From NCBI GenBank assembly GCA_023055355.1, contig JALJCS010000015.1, positions 20,387,516 to 20,451,515 on the forward strand: a DNA stretch of 64,000 nt, written 5' to 3'. This stretch comes from Agelaius tricolor (lineage: Eukaryota; Chordata; Aves; Passeriformes; Icteridae). A model generated the notes under the pieces. The model saw only the letters and a list, made by a program, of their open reading frames with translations. It ran no database searches and was not told where the DNA came from. Made by a program: the position numbers and the translations under genes. This document shows, in pieces, positions 44,577 to 56,307 of the stretch; position 1 is the first letter of the stretch, and each line of letters begins with the position of its first letter.

Positions 44577-44582
44577 TTTATT
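44577..44582 (-). other. Candidate APRT polyadenylation signal
   Basis: TTTATT on the plus strand reads AATAAA on the minus strand, about 890 bases below the APRT stop, implying a 3' UTR over 44560-45472. Confidence 0.5.
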
Positions 44583-45472
44583 TTACCCATGAGTCCAGTC
44601 CCTGCTGGGCCAGGGACACAGTCCCTGATGGTTTCAGGCTTGTGGAAGTTTTGGCACACAGGGATTTAGCTGTGAGCAAACTGAACCGTGCTGGAGGAAG
44701 CATCTCAAACCCCCCTCACACACCTGAGACCACTGCAACACCTCTCCTGGGGCCTCACCTGGCACCAAACTCCCACCAGGGCGGGCTCTGATGGCCCAGC
44801 ACAGCCCAGCAGGGGGGAAGCAGCAGCACAGGAGTGGGATGTGGTGCAGGAGATGGGGAATTGTGCTGAACAAAAGGTGCCTGTGGTGTCCAGGGAAGGA
44901 AAACACTGACTGGGCTCATCCCACAGCAGCACCACCCTGATTTAAGGACACAGCAGGCACCTCAGTCTCCTGAACAAGCACAGCCCTGGTGTAAGAGCAG
45001 CTTATTCTGGTGTGAGTGACAGCACAGAGCACCAGCCCATCCCGAGGTCAAATACAGCAGGATTTGTCCTTTACAGAAATAATTGCTTTTTGCCCATCTC
45101 CTGTGTTTCTTTGGGAATTTTTCAGCAGGTTCCTTGGAGGCTGACAGCCCAGCCCAGGGGATGCTGGTGCCCTGGCAGAGCTCTCCTGCCTCAGCAGCAA
45201 TATTGTCACTTTGGTCTCCTAAAAACCACAGATTCACAGAAGCTGCATCTGGGTCTCCATCCCCCCCAGTCAATCTGCCTGTTCTTCTTTCTGAAAGGAT
45301 GAACTCCAAAAGGGATCATTACACTCAACACAGTGCTTGGGAAATTTAGGATTGGGGAGCATCTGGCCATGCTCAAAACCTGTGTTTAACCCCCTCCCCA
45401 CCCCCCTGTGACAGCCAGTCACTACACACAGCCCCAGACTTGTTCCCAGTGCTCCCTCCTCCCTGCTGCTGC

Positions 45473-48400
45473 TCAGTCATACTGCAGCAGGGAGTAGAAA
45501 GGGATGGAGTTGAGCTTTTCTGACCCTTTCAGGGCTTTCAGCTCTATGATCACCAGGCACTCCAGGATTTCAGCCTTCAGCCTCTTCAGCAGCTCGCAGG
45601 CAGCACGCATGGTACCTGTGGAGGGGAGCAGAAACATCCTCACTCCAGGGGCACCCCCAGCCCACAGCCACCCCTGCTGCTGCCAGGCTGAGGGTACAGA
45701 GAGGTGTGGATACCCCTGGCAGTGCCCAAGGCCAGGCTGGATGGGGCTTGGAGCAGCCTGGGATAGACACAAAGTGTCCCTGCCATGGCAGGGGTGGGGC
45801 TGGATGGGATTTATCCCCCCCCAGCCATTCCATGATTGCATGCACACAGGTGTACAGGATCACTCCTGCTTCCCTCACCTCCAGATTTATCCCCCCAGCC
45901 ATTCCATGATTGCATGCACACAGGTGTACAGGATCACTCCTGCTTCCCTCACCTCCAGTTGCCAGCAGGTCATCCACAATCACCACTTTCTGTCCTGGCT
46001 CCACAGCATCGCTCTGGACTTCCAGCTCAGCCTGCAGGGAGCAAAGAGCAGCTCTGGTTTAGTCTGGCCTTGGAGAGAAGCCCCTCACGAGCTGCTGGTT
46101 CATGCTGGAACACAGACAAGTCCTCAGAGACATCAGCATAAACACTCAGCACCTAAAATCCCAAAAACCCCACAAATTCCAGCTACAGGGGAGCGCCACA
46201 GAAACACAGAGCAGGGAGGGGATTGCTGGGCCAACCTGCTGGCACACCAAGATCCTGAACTTTCATTGTGTGAGTTATGGTGGAATCTTATCCCAGAGCA
46301 GCTCTCCAGAGAGGAAAATCTCCTGTCATGCACTGGGGAGCTCTGCCTAGAGCCAGATCCAAACTGGCACCTGTTTGGATGCGTCACATGAGCTCAGTTG
46401 GCCCAAACAATCCTCATGGCTTAGGCCTGGCTTTGGGGGTTCTGCTGCTGTTAGTTCCTAGTGGGAGTAGCACAGGCTGAGGCTCAGCCCCCGGAGCAGC
46501 CGCGGGTTACGGGGCGGGATGGGGGAAGCCATGCGGGACAGCTCTGACTTACAGCACTTACTGCCAGAGTGGGGGACACTCTCCGTGGTCATGCCCCTGG
46601 ATTCAAGCCAAAGAAAGCCATTTAGCACCAGGTCTGAGCACCACCCCCCCGAGAAGAATCACAGCACAGCACCGAACATCACCCGTGGGCACAAACGGAG
46701 CGGCCGTGGCTCAGCGCCGCTCCCAGGGCTGGTGCCAGGTCATCAGAACCCGGCCTAGGACTCCCTCCCTGCGGGTTTAGCCCCCCTGCCCTCCCAGAGT
46801 GAGCCCCTGCTGCTCCCAGGCCTTGCCTTGCCGTATTCCAGGCTGTAGGAGATGGATTCAGTGGCACCAGGCAGTTTCCCCTTTTTCCGCACGGGCACGA
46901 AGCCGATGCCCAACCTCTGCGCCAGGGGGGTCCCGATGAGGAACCCCCGGGAGTCCAGGCCTGGGGGCACAGCAGGAACAGGGAACAGGCAATCAGGAAT
47001 CATTCACCTTGGAAAACGCCTCCAACACCATCAAGTCCAACCATTTCCAACCAAGGCCACATCCACGTGTTTTTTGGAATGGTGACTCCACTGCTGCCCT
47101 GGGCAGCCGGTCCCAACACCTCACACCCTCTCAGGGAATTAATATTCCCTGATACCCAACCTAACCCCCCCCCAGGTACAACCTGAGGCCTTTTTCTCTT
47201 GTCCCATCACTCAGATTGGAGCCATTTCACTGGGGGAGGGTCTTGGCAAAACCCCCTTGTTTTATCCTCCCATTCTAAAAGCAATTTGCTCTTCAAGTCA
47301 CTGCTGAGGGTTGAAAACACAGCCCACACTCCTGTTCTCACCCACATTTGCTGCTGCTGGCCCTAAGAGCCCATTTCCCTCTCCTCTGACCCTTTTCCTT
47401 AGAGATAAAGGCAGCAGGGCCCTGGTATCAGTCCAGCCACATGAGCAGGAACTCTGCACCTCTGGGCAGACTTCACTTATCTCACCTGGGCCAGGTCTGG
47501 TGTGTGCCCCTTTGGCTGTGGCCCAGCCCAAGCACTGCCTTCCTCTTCCTCAGCACCTGGCCAGGTGAGCTGAGGTGTTCTGGCCACCAAGGCCGTTTGT
47601 GCTGGCCTGGAAAGGCTCCCTGAGGGAAACCAGCTGGGACAGGGCCTGCCTGCCCTGGGGACAGCGTGGGGACACTGCAGGCTCTGTGTGCCCCCTCCTT
47701 TTTAACAATGAATTATGCAACTGGCACAGAAGTGTCAAAGGGCACCTGCCACATCCCACACCAGCATTTCAGAAAACCACAGCAGGAGGTGAAGGGTAGA
47801 AACTGTCCTGGTGTTACCTTGTGACAAAGGCCAATGTTCAGGTGACTTCTGTGTCCAAGGGCTACAACATTCCCCAAGGGCCACCCCACACTTCCCACCC
47901 GGGACACACTGCTCAGGGCTGTTCAACCAGCACTCACCCACAATGAAGTCGATTTTCGGGAAAGACGCCCTCACATGATCCTCCAGAAGATCAATCAGAG
48001 TCCTGAAGGCCACAGGATCCTTCAGCAAGGGGCTGATATCCCTGCAACGAGGGAGGGCAGGGGGTGAGGCACCCGGGGGGCTGCTCTGGAAATGCTCAGC
48101 TCCCGAGGCCTGGGGAGGCTCCTGGGCCTGGGGAAGGCTCCTGATCCCAGAGGAGGCTCCTGAGCCCAGGGGAAGGTTCCTGATCCCAGGGAAAGCTCCT
48201 GATCCCAGGGGAAGGTTCCTGATCCCAGGGGAAGGTTCCTGATCCCAGGGAAGGCTCCCAGGCCCAGGGAAGGCTCCCGAGCCGGGGAAAGGGCCCTGCC
48301 TGGTGCTGCCGGGGCCAGGGATGGGCAGCGCGGACAGGAGCTGGCAGCGAGTCCCCGGCCCGGCTCCAGCCCTGCTCCCATCCCCAGTTCCAGCCCTGGT

Positions 48401-48583
48401 CCTGCCTCCATCCCCGGCCCCATGCCCTGTCCTGGTTCCAACGCCAGTTTCCTCCCCGATCCCATCCCGTTCCCGTCCCATCCCGTTCCCGTCCCGGTCT
48501 CACCGGAACAGCACGCCGGGCTCCGGGAAGTCCGGGAAGGGCCGGACGCGGTCGCGCACCCGGCGCAGCCGCTCGTCGCTCAT
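45473..48583 (-). CDS. APRT: Adenine phosphoribosyltransferase, complete
   Basis: APRT makes AMP and pyrophosphate from adenine and PRPP, the one-step purine salvage reaction, in the cytosol. Five exons join in frame: 48504-48583, 47938-48041, 46827-46960, 45953-46031 and 45473-45615 (179 aa; human 180). Visible features are the conserved [20 protein letters not shown] start, [20 protein letters not shown], the KKGKLPG loop and [11 protein letters not shown]. The PRPP-binding motif [13 protein letters not shown] is at about 122-134, and the C-terminus is FYSLLQYD. Intron 3 (46032-46826) begins GCAAGG after AAG, a GC-AG intron; no GT donor nearby preserves the frame. The exon 4 donor is tandemly duplicated (45809-45958). 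The start lies in a GC-box-rich island. Confidence 0.95.
45712..45838 (+). mobile_element. CR1 LINE 3' fragment in APRT intron 4
   Basis: CCTGGCAGTGCCCAAGGCCA through GTCCCTGCCATGGCAGGG to CAGCCATTCCATGA matches the CR1 3' end in sense orientation. It is joined to, and partly included in, the duplicated unit that follows. Confidence 0.75.
45809..45958. repeat. Tandem duplication (76 + 74 bp) containing the APRT exon 4 donor
   Basis: Copy 1 is 45809-45884 and copy 2 is 45885-45958. They differ essentially by two C residues in a C run. Each ends, on the plus strand, CCCTCACCTCCAG, which on the minus strand is the last six bases of exon 4 and its GTGAGG donor. Copy 2 is the real exon edge; copy 1 is an intronic decoy. 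Confidence 0.95.
46995..47230 (-). mobile_element. CR1 LINE fragment in APRT intron 2
   Basis: The stretch runs CACCTTGGAAAACGCCTCCA, then ATCAAGTCCAACCATTTCC, ATGGTGACTCCACTGCTGCC, TGGGCAGCCGGTCCCAACAC and CTTGTCCCATCACTC. This is a CR1 3' region in reverse orientation. Confidence 0.8.
48112..48290. repeat. 20/21-bp tandem repeat, about eight copies, APRT intron 1
   Basis: The unit CTCCTGATCCCAGGGGAAGG (with or without one extra T) is repeated with scattered substitutions such as GGCCTGGGG for GATCCCAGG. Confidence 0.85.
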
Positions 48584-48715
48584 GGCGGCCCCGCCGTGCG
48601 CAGCCGCTCCCCGCAGGCCGGAACGGGACGGGCCGGGCGGGGCGGGACGGGCCGGGCGGGGCGGGACGGGGGCGGCACCGGAGCGGGCGGGCACCGGGGC
48701 AGGGAGCGGCTGTGG
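48584..48715 (-). promoter_or_regulatory. APRT CpG-island promoter with GC boxes
   Basis: This G+C-rich, TATA-less region directly upstream of the APRT ATG has the unit GGGCCGGGCGGGGCGGGAC repeated twice, giving several Sp1-type GGGCGGGG boxes (about 48630-48672). TATA-less, Sp1-box promoters are established for mammalian APRT. Confidence 0.65.
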
Positions 48716-48754
48716 CCTGGGGACCTGCGGGTGTGGGACCGCGGGGCATGGAGC

Positions 48755-49210
48755 ATCCGTGCCCCCGGTGCTCGGAGCTCCGGTATCCCGCAGCATTGAG
48801 CATCAGTCCCCCCGCTGTTTGGAGCTCCGGTACCCCGGGGCATTGAGCCCTGGTCCCCCCGGTATTTGGGGCTCCGGTACCCCGCGGGGAGTGCGGAGCA
48901 TCCATGCCCCCAGTATCGGGAGCTCCGGTACCCCGGGGTACCGGCGCCCCAGCCCCTCGGTATTTGGGGCTCCAGTACCCTGGGGCATTGAGCATCCATA
49001 CCCCCGGTATTTGGGGCTCTGGCACCCCGGGGCATTGGAGCCCCAGTCCCCCCGGTATTTGGAGCTCTGGTATCCCAGAGCAGTGAGCCCCAGTCCACCC
49101 CGTATTTGGGCTTCTGGTACCCCGCGGCATTGAGCCCCAGTCCCCCCGGTATCCCGGTATTCGGAGCTCTGGTATGCTGGATCATAGAGCATCACCCCCC
49201 CGGCACACGG
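48755..49210. repeat. About 48-bp minisatellite, roughly nine copies, upstream of APRT
   Basis: The unit contains CCCGGTATTTGGGGCTCCGG followed by TACCCCGGGGCATTGAGC and CATCCATA or CCCAGTCC. TATTTGG recurs about every 46-49 bases. It shares the CCGGTAC/CCGGTATC core with tracts near MVD and in CTU2 intron 1. Confidence 0.85.
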
Positions 49211-49369
49211 AACTCTGGTATCCCCATGCACAGAGCCCCAAATTCCTGGTGCAAGGAGGTCTGATACTCCAGACATGGAGCTATCCCAGAGCCCCCAGCC
49301 CCCCAGTGAAGGTCTGGTACCCCAGGACACGAGGCACTGATACCCCCAGTGTGTGGAGCTCTGACATTT

Positions 49370-49505
49370 CATGCACAGAGCCCAAATCTCCCCGTGCATG
49401 GAGCTCTGATAACCCTGGTGCATGGAGCTGCAGTTCCCAGGGCCATGGAGCTCTGATAACCCTGGTGCATGGAGCTGCAATTCCCAGGGCCATGGAGCCC
49501 TGGCA
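49370..49505. repeat. About 56-bp tandem repeat, 2-3 copies, upstream of APRT
   Basis: GCATGGAGCTCTGATAACCC and TGGTGCATGGAGCTGCAGTT followed by CCCAGGGCC repeat with single-base changes, adjoining the 48-bp tract. Confidence 0.8.
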
Positions 49506-50076
49506 CAGCAGTGGATGGAGCCCCAGGCTCCCCTCTGAAGAGCTCCCAGGGACCTGCTCCGTGTGGAGCTGGATTTCCCTGCCTGACCCCAGCCTCAGAA
49601 AGGTGCTCCCTGCCTGGGGGTTCCATTTGCACGCCCTCACCCTGCTCAGCACAACACAGACAGCAAACTCCTCAGGACTTCACTGTTTCCTGCTTTCCCA
49701 TCCCTCATCACCTCGTGTGAACTCCTGGAGTCGTTCAGTGTTTGTTAAACTCGTTGGTTGGGATGAGGGACAATAACACAGCCCCAGGTCCTCCAACAGC
49801 TCCTGGTGTCACCGAGCCCTGGGCAGGGCAGGGAGCTCCCACAGCTCCCATCTCCCATCTCCTGGTGCTGAATGCTGTTTGGCCATGCAAAATCCACCAA
49901 ATGAGTTCAGATCTCCTCTTCCATTAGCAAATACACCTTGGATCTGCTCCAAACCTGTCCAGGCACGGCTTGCTGTGGAAAGCAGAAGCAGTTGGAGCCT
50001 GTGACACCCCTGGCTGAACTCAGTGTTTGCTGCCGAGAGCTGTGACTGGGAAAAACTTCACCCACACCCTCTGGAG

Positions 50077-50360
50077 AGCCCCTGCCATGGCAGGGACACC
50101 TTCCACTGTCCCAGGGTACTCCAAGCCCTGTCCAGGCTGGCCTTGGACCCTTCTCTGGGCACCCTGTGCCAGGTCCTGCCCACCCTCCCAGGGAGGAATT
50201 TCTCCCTTATATCCCATCTAACCCTGCCCTCTGGGGCAGCCATTCCCCCTTACCCTGGCCCTTGTCCCCAGTCCCTGTCCAGCTCTCTCAGAGCCTCTCC
50301 AGGCACTGGACAGAGCCCTCAGGTCCCCCTGGAGCTGCTGAGGCTGCACAACCCCAACTC
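50077..50360 (-). mobile_element. CR1 LINE 3' fragment, APRT-GALNS spacer
   Basis: CCCCTGCCATGGCAGGGACA through CTTGGACCCTTCTCTGGGCA to CCCTCTGGGGCAGCCATTCC and the downstream AGGCTGCACAACCCCAACTC segment is the CR1 3' region in reverse orientation. Confidence 0.85.
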
Positions 50361-51724
50361 CTGTTAAGGTGAACTCCCTCTGCTGCCAGGGCCAGCGCCT
50401 GCTCCCTCCACAACCATTCCCCCACAAACTGAGACTTCCCCTGAACTCAGATTATCTCTTTGGCACCAGAAGGATCCTCTTGGGCAGCTGCTGCAGGGCA
50501 GCAAAGGGGGAGGAAGGAAGGACAGGGCCTTGCAGGGGAGCCGGGGCTCGCAGCGCTCGCGCTCCCTGCCACGAGCTGGACGGGTTCCTCTGCTGACCTT
50601 ACAGCACAGCACTGGACAAGGAGCTCTTCCAGCAACTCCTCTTCTTCCTGGCAGATGGAATTGCTGATGGAATTTATCTGCCTACTCGTGGAAATAAATA
50701 AGCAGGAGTTTATTTCCTGGGAAAAAGTATCTTTACAGCCTGCCAGGCAGCTCTGCTTCTGCCTCTCACTAACGGAGGGGCTGGAACGGGGGGGTCCGTG
50801 TCACCCCTGTCCTGTTTGTGTCCCCCCACGATCCCACCCTCACTGCAGGAGACTCCACCACATTGCCCTGGAGGCTGAGTGAGGTTCCCAGGCCCCTCAT
50901 CCCAAGCAAGCCCTGGCAAACCTTCAGCAGCATGAGCTGCTGAGTGCCCCCTCTGAGTGCTCCCCTCCTGGATGTGGGATCAGTCTGTCCCCATCTGCTC
51001 TGCTGGGAAGGGCACAGAGGTTCCACCAAACTGGGCTTGCAGTGACCCAGCTGCCAGAAACCATGGTTAAAAGACAACATTCCTGAGATTCCTGTTGGAC
51101 TCCTCATTTATCCCCCGTCTCCAAGGATTCCAACTGCACCCACCAGCACAGACTGGACTGGAACACCCCAAGGAAATCAGTTTTCCCTGTGATTGTTCCA
51201 CCTTTCAAACAACACTGCTGACTCCTACTGCAATTTCCATCTGCAAAGAACTTTCCTAGGACCCCTTTCCAAATGTGATGTCAAAGGGCTCTGGAATATC
51301 ACCCGGGAGGTGACTCCACATCCGCTCGTGGCTCTGAGTGCTCCGTGCCTGGCAGAGGAATCAGCACCTGGAATCTGCATCCCCCCAGGGAACTCTGGCT
51401 TTGCTCCCTTCTGGACACCATCAGTGATTTAGAAGTGCTTTGAGATCCTGATAGCAGAGGTGTTATTAGCCAGGGAGCACAGAAACTGGGAATGTAAAAG
51501 CCTGGGAACTGACTTTAATCAGCTTAACCAGGCAATTAAAGAGCTGTGCTGGGCCTGGAAGTTTCTGTTCCGTTCAGGATTTTAACACTTCAGTGTGAAG
51601 TGGAACAAAATGCCCCGAATTTCAACATCCCCCTTCCACGAGGGAAAACGAGCACAAAAAATTCCCTGCAAATCCACTGGAATGTTTCAATCTCAGCTGA
51701 GGAAACTCATGCACTTTAAACCTT

Positions 51725-51910
51725 TAAAAAAAAAAAAAAAAAACCCAAAAAAAACCAACCAAAAAAAACCAACAACAAATTTGAAGTCTCTTATTTCAAC
51801 ACCAGAAGAATGCAGCTCCCCAGCCAGATCCTGGGCTTGGGATGGAAGCCTCAGACCTGGTTTTGTCCCCCTAAAAGAGGGAAAAGCATAGGAAAAAAAA
51901 AAAAAAAAAA
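51725..51910. repeat. A-rich low-complexity runs
   Basis: Runs of 17-18 A residues and AAAACCAACC-type sequence occur at 51725-51778, and a run of about 18 A at 51892-51909. They may be old poly(A) tails or simple A-rich repeats; no attached retrocopy was identified. Confidence 0.6.
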
Positions 51911-54639
51911 GTGATCCAGCTCTGCCTCCCTGGGAGCCCAAGGCAGCACCTCCTGCCTGCTGCAGCAGGTTGGATCAGGCCCTTGGAGAAGACACAAAAC
52001 TCCTCTCTCTCCCCTGGCCAGCCTGGGTTTTGTGTCTGATCCAGAACTAATGGATTTGGCTGGAATTCCTCGCTGCTGGCTTTTATCTGCTCTCCCTTTC
52101 AGCTGGGAATTGTGCTACCAAGCTCCTGTCACCCAGAGGGTGTTAAGTGACTCCAAGAGGGACAAAGGCCCTCAGAGCTGCCAGATTTCCTCTCTGCAGA
52201 AGCTGGAAGGCAGAGGCTTTTTCTCCCTCCTAAAAGACCACAAGCTTCTGGCTACAGATCCACCTTTATTTAGGATTTATATAATCCCAACTAGGCTTCA
52301 AGCAACAAGAAAACTTTAAATGGTGGAAGGGAATATAAAGGAAACAGGCAAATGGAGCCTTGGTGTTTAAAATAGCCATTTTCCAAAGGAGAAAAGAACC
52401 CAAAATGGGATTGCAGTTCTTCCCTTAGAGCTGTTCTTAAAACCTGACAGTTTAATTCAAGGGGCACCACAGTGTCGCCTCCTGATAACATAGAAAAACA
52501 TCCAGTGCTACCAGAAAACAAAAGGAAAAGTCAATTTCCAAGTATTCTAACTGCTAGGAGAGATGGAAACCAGGCCATTCTAACTGCAGAACAGTTATTT
52601 GGAAGCTGAACAAGCAAAGGAACTCTTAAGAGAATAAAAGCCTGTTTAGTTTGTAAAGTTTCCCAGTGCTGGGGACAAGGGCAGGGTCCCTGGGGAGGGA
52701 TTTCTCTCTGTGCTCCAGAGGCTGCTGGGGATTCTGCAGCCAGAAATCACCTCCCAGCACCCCAAACCTTCCTCCCCCACAAACTCTGTTCAGTTCTCAC
52801 CTTCCACAGGTCCTTCTTGAGCTGCTGGAATTCTTTCATGGGGTTATTTCAAAGCTGTTGTCACTGGGGAGAATAAGAGTGTCCAACCTTGAGGAGATCC
52901 TTGATGTGAAACAGGAATTTTGGGATGCTGTCCCTGGTGTCTGGGAAGGGCTGGAGGTGAAGGAATGGGAGCTGCCACTGTCCCAAGTCCCACAGCCTCC
53001 TTCCACTTCTTGTAGTCAAATCCTACTGTGACTGGCCCAGAACAGCCCCCAGGTTTTTCCAGCAAATCCATGGGACTCGCTCACTTCCCTGGTTCCAGAA
53101 TTCCCCATTTTCCCTTGGAACATTCCTGAGGCCCCCTTGGCCAGGCAGGGCCGTGCTCTCCTCACTGCTGCACTCAGGGCAGTTTGCAGGGCATTAACCT
53201 TGGCTCCAAGTGTTGGGAATTGATCTGCAGCTTCCCAGTTCCAGCATTCAGCTCCCCAAATTGCTGCTCCCCAGGGAGCAATTTGCCACGGAAATAATCC
53301 ATTTGTCGCTGCAGGATTTGAAATCAAGGCTCCAGAGCCTGAAGTGCAGCCCGAGCTCCTCCACCATTATTAGTTCCATCCATTTCAGAAGCTTCTCTGC
53401 ACGGAGGGTGGGATGATAACAGAGCCTCAGGGGCAGAGCTGGGAGGCTTGAGAGGCTCAGCTAATTGGAAATTAAAGGCAAGAAAGAAATTCTTTGGACT
53501 CTTAGGCCAGGAAGCGATGGAGCTTTTAGTGCTCAGCATAATAAACATAAAGAAAGGAACATCACAGCCCCAAACTTCAGCATTCCTTTGGCATTTCTGT
53601 CTCTGCTGGAGAACAGAAGCCACCACCAGACCAGTTTGGCTGCTGCAGGTCCCTGAGTGGGCAGGAAATCCCTCCAGCCCCACTCCTGCCCCAGTTCCTG
53701 AGCTGGGAAGTTTCAGGGCTGCAGCTCAGGATGGTTTTTAAGGGCAGATGTGGCCACTTTGTGCCCCAAGTGGGCAGTGGGGGCTGCAGGCCCTGGGTCC
53801 CCCCAGCCTCTGAACTGCACCGTGTGGGCTGGGAGATTGATCCAGGTAAAAATAATTCCAGTAAAACAAACCAAGTTATTTTTAACCCCAGTCAGTGCCA
53901 TGATCCAGGAGGTGAATCTGGGAGAGTGCCCCAAAGCAAGGTGCCACTCCCTTGGCTCACAGGTGAAATCACAGACTGCTCTGCTGATAAATTAGTTTAT
54001 TTTTCCTCATGAGTTCTTCACCTCACTGCTTTTAAATCTCTACAATTTTAGGAAAGGCATTCATTTAAAATTCCTCCTATTATCCAGCTGTAAAACAACT
54101 ATTCCTATTTAAATTTAAAGCAGAAGCTTTGTCACATTAAACCCTGATAATTTATGATCTGCTTCGTGTCCTTTTACTCTAAACAGACACGTCATGGCTT
54201 CACTTACTTGCTTTCAAGTGCAACGTTTCCTTCCAGGATCAGTGTCCTGAGATCACTCCAGGAATGAGGAATGAAGCTTTGCTGTGCTGGGAGGGGGACA
54301 AACCCCGTGGCTGCTCAGAGCAAGTTCAGGGGCAAAGCAGGATGTTCCAAAGGGCAGCTGAGACAGAGCAGAGGAGGGAGCAGCAGGCAGGGGACAGGGA
54401 GGAGGTGGCCAGAGCAAATTCTGGGGAGTGAGGAGTGTGGCCAGGCCAGGCCCAGCCCTGATCCTGGGGGAACTCTCCCTAAGCAGCACAGAACCCCACC
54501 AAGGGCTGCTCCTCGCAAGGATCTGAGGGCTGACAGGATTGCCAGGGAGCTGCAGCCATGCACTCCCTCCTCTGGTGGAGTTTTACACTGAATGCAGGGC
54601 TCTGACAGCCCCAGGGACAGAACGGTGCAATCAAAGCCA

Positions 54640-55110
54640 CTGAGGCTGGAAAAGACCTCGGAGATCAAATCCAGCCCTCAGCACCACGGTGACCCCAATG
54701 CCACATCCCCGTGGGTTTCAACACTTCAGGGCTGGGGATATCACCACTGCCCTGTGCCAGTGCTTTTCATCCTTCCCATGAATAAAATTCCCTGATATTC
54801 AACCTCAATCTCCCCTGGCACAACTCTGCTCCTGTCCCTGTTCCCTGTCCCCTCCTGGCAGGAGCTGTGCAGAGCCAGGAGGGCCCCCTGAGCCTCCTTT
54901 GCTCCAGGCTGAGCCCCCTCAGCTCCCTTAGGATCCTCCATTCCCTTCCCAGCTCCCTCAGGATTCTCCAGCCCCTTCCCAGCTCCCTCAGGATTCTCCA
55001 TTCCCTTCCCAGCTCCCTCAGGATTCTCCAGCTCCCTCAGGATTCTCCAGCCCCTTCCCAGCTCCATTCCCTTCTCTGGACATGGAGAAGCCCCAAAGCA
55101 GAGCTGGAGC
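54640..55110 (-). mobile_element. CR1 LINE fragment with an internal 30-bp tandem expansion
   Basis: The left part (GGCTGGAAAAGACCTCGGAG, then AATAAAATTCCCTGATATTC) and the right part (GAGGGCCCCCTGAGCCTCCT) follow CR1 in reverse orientation. Between 54918 and 55065 the segment TTCCCAGCTCCCTCAGGATT plus CTCCAGCCCC is repeated about four times at 30-bp intervals, an expansion within the element. Confidence 0.75.
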
Positions 55111-55721
55111 AGCCCCAGCAAACGGGGAGCTCCTGGTTTTATCTGTGCTGACAGACCCACAACTGCTGGCAGCCCTGAGCTCCCCTCTGAGGGAGCTGCT
55201 GGCCACATCTCCCAAGCCTTGAGCTGTGTCTAAACAAGGAGGAATGTTATGGGTGAGCTGGAAATGCCGTGATACACTTGAAGGACAAGCAGGAAGATCC
55301 TGAGAAATGTGGGCTATAAACAAACGGCACCTGTGGACGTGCAGGGATCCCTGAAATGCTGGCTGGGATTTCTGAGAGGTGCAACAGCAAGAGCTGACCC
55401 AAGGGCTGTTCTCATTCCAGTTTAATGGGATTATCCAGCATGGGACACACAGCAGGAATTACCATGGAGGTACATAAAGCATGGGATGGGGGAATGGGAG
55501 GGTTTGGGATTACAGGAGGGTAGGAACCAGCAGCTGGAGCCTGGAGCTGGCACAAGGGCTGAGCTCTCCAGCAGCTCCAAGCTCAGCTGGGGAGGAGTTT
55601 GAGCTGTTTGCAGGTACAGAGCACCTGGATTTTCCTATCAGCACAACATCACACAGACAGGGCACCTGTGCTGTGGAAAACACTGCAGGGGTGGAAGTGG
55701 AGCTGTTGGAGGGACAAATGG

Positions 55722-55935
55722 AGAACCATGGAATGGTTTGGGTGGGAAGGGATCTAAAAGCTCACCCTGCTCCACCCCCTGCCATGGGCAGGGACACCTT
55801 CCACCAGCCCAGACTGCTCCAAGCTTCTCTGGGCACTCTGTGCCAGGGCCTGCCCACCCTCACAAGGAACAATTCCTTCCTTATACCCAGCCTGAACTTC
55901 CCCTCTCTCAGTCTGAACCCAAACATGCTCAGGCT
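55722..55935 (-). mobile_element. CR1 LINE 3' fragment
   Basis: CCATGGAATGGTTTGGGTGG through CCTGCCATGGGCAGGGACAC and GGGCCTGCCCACCCTCAC is a CR1 3' end in reverse orientation. Confidence 0.85.
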
Positions 55936-55989
55936 CCCGCCAGCTGCTGCCCTGAAGGCCCAGAGGAGGCAGGTTTGGCTCCAGACAGG

Positions 55990-55995
55990 TTTATT
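55990..55995 (-). other. Possible GALNS polyadenylation signal
   Basis: TTTATT (AATAAA on the minus strand) lies about 1.26 kb below the GALNS stop. No closer minus-strand AATAAA was seen. The implied 3' UTR would include the CR1 copy at 56308-56645. Confidence 0.35.
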
Positions 55996-56307
55996 GGAGA
56001 CAGGGAAGGGTGTGGAACAGGCTCCAGGGCAGAGCAGGGATCTGCCCTGTGGGATTGAGCAAAGGCTCCTGTTCCCCAGGAGAGCTACAGCCAGGCTGGG
56101 GAAGGTTTGCACAAGGAGAACTCCTGGGAGAGCATGTGCTGGAAATGGGGTCAAGAGTGAAGGGCTGATGCCAAGGGGCATTGCTGAGCCCAGAGCACCA
56201 GATGGGAAGCGTGGCTTGGAGCAGCTTTAGAGCCAGATTTTCAGAAATGAAGGAAAGCCCTGAAATGAACACCTGACCCCCACAAATGTCCTGCAGCAAC
56301 CATTGGC

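Larger units (their letters stand above)
49510..55985. other. APRT-GALNS spacer, no gene recognised
   Basis: This 6.5-kb stretch has lower GC than the genes. Apart from CR1 fragments (annotated separately) and A-rich runs it looks like unique non-coding sequence. I saw no exon with family homology, no tRNA-like element and no CpG-island promoter. Confidence 0.6.
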
